Assembly: GCA_018970625.1 (NCBI GenBank)
Contig: JAGWVZ010000146.1
Location: forward strand, 1-8,071
Source: Myxococcales bacterium
Lineage (GTDB): Bacteria > Myxococcota > Bradymonadia > REDH01
DNA length: 8,071 nt
Direction: 5' to 3'
Each line of letters begins with the position of its first letter. Within the stretch, counting starts at the first letter, position 1. Below, piece after piece: positions 6,218 through 8,071 of this stretch. A model generated the notes under the pieces. It did not search any database. It was not told where the DNA came from and saw only the letters and a list, made by a program, of their open reading frames with translations. The position numbers were made by a program, and so were the translations under genes.

Positions 6218-8071
6218 ATGAACTCGATGAATTCCAACCACCGGCTGTGGGATTTGCTGGTGCCGCTGGCGATTACCCTCGTGTGTGTGCTGCTGTACCT
6301 GCCTGCGGCTGCAACGCTTGGGCTATGGGAGCCCTGGGAGACAGCCCCCGCGACACTCGCGCGCAACATGGTCCAGCCGCTGCAGGATGGCGCATGGATC
6401 TCCCCGTTTGCGGTGCTGGTTGACAACGAGATTATCCGTCGGTCGTGGCTTCAGGCCGCTCTGTTGAAGTTTGGTTACGCGGTTGGAGGCGGAACAGAGT
6501 TCGGTCTCCGCATGCCTTTTGCCATGCTCAATCTGCTGGCTGCGCTGATGATGTATGGCTGCCTGCGGCTGTTGTACCCCGCGTGGCGCGCCGGCCTGGT
6601 CGTGCTGGCCTGGGCGATGTCGCCCATGATCCTTCTGTCATCCGTCAACCTCGCAGGGCACGCCTGGGCCCATGCGCCGTTGTCGGTCACCATGGTTGCG
6701 ATGGGAGTCATGTCGGCGCGTCCGGGGCGCTGGGGCAATCTGCTGGTGCCACTCGTCGGCGTGGGTCTTGGATTCTCGATCTGGGCGCTCGGCGCCCCGG
6801 GATTTGCGGTGCCCGTCACCACGCTCGCTGCCTTTGCTGCGGGTGCACGGGGCGAAGCAGCCTCGCCAGTCGTGCGCGCGGCCTCCATGGGGGCTGCCGC
6901 CCTGATCGTTGCTGCCGGCATCGTGTTCCCGCTCTGGTCCACCTGGACGGCTGGTGTAGCCGTGGTGCCCGAGGCCGGCTCGGATGTCGTCGCCCGCACG
7001 TTCTCGTCAACCTTCTACGACGGCTGGCAGCTGCGAAAGGACGTCGTCGGCCTGGGGTTCTGCTTTGCCGGCCCGCTCGCTGCGCTGCTGGCCGCCGCGC
7101 CGGGAAGTCGCGTCTCGTGGATTTTTCACGCCTGGCGAACTCCGCTCGCCCTCGCCCTGCTGCTGGGCATCGCCGTCGCCCCCATCACGGCGCTCTGGCC
7201 AACCGCCGTCACGCTCGGTGACGACGCCCTCACCACCGTCTCCAGGGCGCTGCTGTATGGCGATTTCCTGACCGAGCGCACCTACCCCGGTCACATCACT
7301 TTCGATGTCCTCATTCGCATCGTCGGCTTCTCGGTGTTCCCCATGGTGGTGCTGGCACCGCTCGGCTTCGGGTATCTGCTTCACGCAGGCAACGACGACG
7401 ATGAACAGGCACCACCCGACCTCGCGATGCGGCTGTTTCTGGCGGTCTGGGTCGCCGTCGGCTTCGCCGTCTTTGGTCTGGGCGCGTCGCTGGCTCGCCA
7501 GTATGCGTTTGTCATCACCCTGCCCCTGGTCGCAGCGCCGGTGCTGGCCCTGACAGATGCCGGATTTATTCGCCTGTTCATGCGCAATCGCACCGTCTGG
7601 TACCTGGCCGCAGCGGTCTCGCTGGCCATTCTGCAGGTCATGAAGAAAGACATTCAGGGCCACTGGGACGCCGAGGCCGGACAGGCCGGCCCGCTCGTGA
7701 TCTTTGAGCTGCTGCTGGCAGACGGCAGCGAACAGTTCCCCGAAGATTACACCTTCCAGAACGTGAAGCTGTTCGTCTGGGGCTGGCGACTTGCGCTGCT
7801 GGGACTTTTTCTGCGCCCGCTCGCCTCGCTGCTGCTCGCTCGAGAGTCTGCCGACCGCTTTAACGCGCAGGTTACCACCGAGCTGTCGTCCAGCTCACGC
7901 AACACACCCGGCCAGGCCTGGCTCGAGTTCTGCGCGTTGCTGGCCAGCATCTACGGTATGCTGGCGCACCGCGTCGCCACCCTCCTGGGCGCCCGTCGCA
8001 ATCCCGACACCGGCGCCATGACCTACGGCGGATTCCTGAACAGGCTGCACAATCTGCCAGGCGCATCCCTC
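6218..8071 (+). CDS. GT-C fold (PMT/ArnT-like) membrane glycosyltransferase, 3' end outside window
   Basis: The frame stays open for 618 codons to the window's last base, so the gene is truncated on the right. The protein is strongly hydrophobic with many predicted membrane helices; the first is LLVPLAITLVCVLLYLPA (residues 13-30). The following loop reads LWEPWETAPATLARNM (36-51), then about 45 residues on GLRMPFAMLNLLAALMMY (96-113). This acidic first periplasmic loop (EPWE, Glu38/Glu41) followed by an R-x-P membrane entry is the layout of PMT/ArnT-type GT39/GT83 enzymes, which move sugar from a polyprenyl-phosphate carrier to lipid or protein on the outer face of the inner membrane. Donor and acceptor are unknown. 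In-frame ATGs also occur at 6158, 6170 and 6227, none with a clear Shine-Dalgarno. 6218 was chosen because it starts just before the first helix. No stop separates 6158 from 6218, so an N-terminal extension of 20 residues is possible. Confidence 0.85.
   Translation, partial: MNSMNSNHRLWDLLVPLAITLVCVLLYLPAAATLGLWEPWETAPATLARNMVQPLQDGAWISPFAVLVDNEIIRRSWLQAALLKFGYAVGGGTEFGLRMPFAMLNLLAALMMYGCLRLLYPAWRAGLVVLAWAMSPMILLSSVNLAGHAWAHAPLSVTMVAMGVMSARPGRWGNLLVPLVGVGLGFSIWALGAPGFAVPVTTLAAFAAGARGEAASPVVRAASMGAAALIVAAGIVFPLWSTWTAGVAVVPEAGSDVVARTFSSTFYDGWQLRKDVVGLGFCFAGPLAALLAAAPGSRVSWIFHAWRTPLALALLLGIAVAPITALWPTAVTLGDDALTTVSRALLYGDFLTERTYPGHITFDVLIRIVGFSVFPMVVLAPLGFGYLLHAGNDDDEQAPPDLAMRLFLAVWVAVGFAVFGLGASLARQYAFVITLPLVAAPVLALTDAGFIRLFMRNRTVWYLAAAVSLAILQVMKKDIQGHWDAEAGQAGPLVIFELLLADGSEQFPEDYTFQNVKLFVWGWRLALLGLFLRPLASLLLARESADRFNAQVTTELSSSSRNTPGQAWLEFCALLASIYGMLAHRVATLLGARRNPDTGAMTYGGFLNRLHNLPGASL

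Noticed and set aside
6445..7221. Plus-strand open frame (258 codons) within the glycosyltransferase
   Set aside because: It is out of frame with a continuous, strongly hydrophobic 618-codon reading frame. Its Arg/Gly/Ala-rich product is a shadow.

Overview
The window is GC-rich and densely coding. It most resembles a chromosomal segment from a Myxococcota or other former deltaproteobacterial lineage, perhaps Bradymonadia-like. Three things point that way: lipoproteins with long Asp/Ser/Thr/Gly/Pro linkers after the lipobox, a thrombospondin type 3 (TSP3) repeat lipoprotein, and a large TPR protein with the C-terminal domain I associate with myxobacterial genomes. This assignment is inference from protein style. 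There is no rRNA, tRNA or other marker gene.

Layout. (1) 1-1642 (+): the 3' end of a TPR-repeat protein that enters from the left edge. (2) 1698-3959 (+): an exported lipoprotein made almost entirely of about 20 Asp/Cys-rich TSP3-type calcium-binding repeats, preceded by a good sigma-70-like promoter. (3) 4095-4883 (-): an uncharacterised 262-residue lipoprotein, convergent with the TSP3 gene. (4) 5011-5931 (-): a complete PfkB/ribokinase-family sugar kinase. (5) 5932-6217: a divergent intergenic region with back-to-back promoter candidates. (6) 6218-8071 (+): a multi-pass GT-C fold (PMT/ArnT-like, GT39/GT83-type) glycosyltransferase that is still open at the right edge.

How the genes relate. 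The two lipoproteins are expected in the outer membrane or periplasm, and the glycosyltransferase acts at the inner membrane. The common theme is therefore the cell envelope, but the genes do not form an evident pathway or operon. Orientation changes three times, and most genes appear to have their own promoter. Three promoter candidates share the form TTGAC(A/C), 16-18 bp, TAGNNN.

I found no rRNA, tRNA, CRISPR array, insertion sequence, integrase, toxin-antitoxin pair or defence system. No clearly new biological system is visible. The points most worth a second look are the TSP3 lipoprotein (architecture and start site), the uncharacterised lipoprotein with operator-like repeats upstream, the C-terminal domain of the TPR protein, and the unknown substrates of the sugar kinase and the glycosyltransferase.
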